Shown here piece by piece: positions 63,209 through 64,000 of a stretch of 64,000 nucleotides of DNA. The notes beneath the pieces were generated by a model. It searched no databases. It was not told the origin of the DNA and saw nothing but the letters and a program-made list of their open reading frames with translations. The position numbers and the translations under genes are program-made. How positions within the stretch are numbered: position 1 is the first letter of the stretch; each line of letters begins with the position of its first letter. This DNA comes from Segatella copri (GTDB taxonomy: Bacteria > Bacteroidota > Bacteroidia > Bacteroidales > Bacteroidaceae), in assembly GCF_019249795.2 (NCBI RefSeq), contig NZ_CP156891.1:2002001-2066000 (forward strand), in the 5' to 3' direction.

Positions 63209-64000
63209 CTATTCCTCAGTATAAAGCACCTGAATCATAGTCTGGCCAACCGCCTTAAGCACATTCTTATCCAGATGAGCCATATCATCGCTCACGGTGT
63301 GCCAGGTAGGACCGAAACTGCTCTGCTGACAGTCTGGATAATAAGCAATCACATCTACAGTAGGAATCTTAGCCTTCTCGTTGACCGGAATATGATCATC
63401 AGTAATCATTCCGCCATCGCTCTTAGGGAAGTAAGAGCCGAAACCAGCCTGACGGGCTGCAGCCCAAACCTTCTTCACGATGCCACCGGCATACTGCATA
63501 GACATGCCTTCACGATAGAACTTGGCTCCCTGTCCGCCCACCATATCGAGGAGGATTCCGAAACGAGGATTATATCCCTCAGGCTTGTTCTCGCTCCAGT
63601 ACTGGGCACCCAAAGCCCAAGTATCGCCATCGTCCTGAACATCAGCCCACTGAGGTGTTCCCCAGTCTTCGGTATCGAAACATACGAAATCTACGCCGAT
63701 GTTAGGATTCAGCTTCTTGTCAGCCTGCAGCTGGCGGGCAATCTCCAACATGACGGCTACTCCGCTGGCGCCATCGTTGGCAGCCATTACAGGCTTGCGC
63801 CAGTTGGTACTGTCGGGGTCGTTATCAGCCCAAGGACGGCTGTCCCAATGGGCACAGAGCAAGATGCGGGTTTCAGCCTTCGGGTTGTAATGGGCGATGA
63901 TATTGGTATTCTTCAGAATGGTACCATCATAGCCCTTGAGGTCAGCCTTCTGGGTTTCTACCTCGCAACCAAACTGCTTGAACTTGCTCACAATCCATTC
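63209..64000 (-). CDS. M28 family zinc peptidase / glutaminyl-peptide cyclotransferase-like, N-terminus cut by window edge
   Basis: 264 residues of the catalytic domain are visible. The frame is open to the window end (three more codons, EWI, precede VSKFKQFGC). Zinc-site motifs are AHWDSRPWADND (His, Asp), NDGASGVAVMLE, FDTEDWG and the final HTVSDDMAHLD. This pattern and length fit the Bacteroidetes glutaminyl cyclase-like M28 group, which converts N-terminal glutamine to pyroglutamate, but aminopeptidase activity is possible. A signal peptide or lipobox would lie outside the window. Confidence 0.88.
   Translation of the reverse strand, partial: EWIVSKFKQFGCEVETQKADLKGYDGTILKNTNIIAHYNPKAETRILLCAHWDSRPWADNDPDSTNWRKPVMAANDGASGVAVMLEIARQLQADKKLNPNIGVDFVCFDTEDWGTPQWADVQDDGDTWALGAQYWSENKPEGYNPRFGILLDMVGGQGAKFYREGMSMQYAGGIVKKVWAAARQAGFGSYFPKSDGGMITDDHIPVNEKAKIPTVDVIAYYPDCQQSSFGPTWHTVSDDMAHLDKNVLKAVGQTMIQVLYTEE

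Noticed and set aside
63046..63240. Small repeat protein encoded by the 21-bp repeats
   Set aside because: The frame lacks a promoter and runs through a terminator hairpin into the end of the peptidase gene.

Overview
The window looks like a chromosomal segment of a Bacteroidales bacterium, most likely a Prevotella/Segatella (P. copri-like) species. The evidence is a fused SecD-SecF translocase, a bamA-ompH-ompH-ompH cluster, Bacteroidetes-restricted families (DUF4271, DUF6089, DUF6242, DUF4294), and promoters of the Bacteroidetes type (TTTG, 19-20 bp, TAnnTTTG). Shine-Dalgarno sites are almost absent. The species call is an inference from gene content and style; no marker gene was compared.

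1-31 kb is mostly housekeeping. In order: truncated secDF; a membrane EEP-family hydrolase and a rhomboid protease; HU; an SDR dehydrogenase; tRNA-Gln; a leftward run metK-DUF4271-hemD-rnpA-yidD-tyrS; a Xer recombinase divergent from aroQ and an O-methyltransferase; a LolC/E-type permease with rbfA; and a leftward envelope-biogenesis run (DUF6242, DUF6089, uppS, bamA, three ompH/skp, murI). Then come pckA divergent from upp, a 347-bp nested palindromic element, a nucleoside kinase divergent from a Na/Pi symporter, and two non-coding stretches with unexplained structure (28.86-29.14 kb and 29.87-30.09 kb). A transmembrane Ser/Thr kinase with a BspA-like extracytoplasmic part closes this section.

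31-53 kb is envelope and surface-glycan territory: an epimerase, a PAP2 lipid phosphatase-like protein, miaB, an MsbA-type exporter, an LpxL-type acyltransferase, then a polysaccharide locus (five glycosyltransferases in a tight rightward run, UDP-galactopyranose mutase, a decayed GT87-like gene, a frameshifted GT4 and a DUF6056 membrane protein). The locus is bracketed by two inverted paralogues of a Kdo/WaaP-type kinase, each with an ATPase gene just upstream. The likely product is a galactofuranose-containing lipopolysaccharide or capsule.

53-64 kb is accessory in flavour. A divergent 618-bp intergenic region carries a 27-bp inverted repeat and 22-bp degenerate direct repeats in front of a DUF3987 (replication/primase-like) gene. 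A frameshifted LTA-synthase-type sulfatase, GT39 and GT2 lipid-linked sugar transferases, a helix-hairpin-helix outer-membrane protein, DUF4294, a 21-bp tandem repeat and a truncated M28 peptidase follow.

Most genes are intact and tightly packed. Three surface-glycan genes are broken, and the non-coding gaps hold the least explained signals: phased repeats, nested palindromes, and a 26-nt sequence shared by two distant loci.
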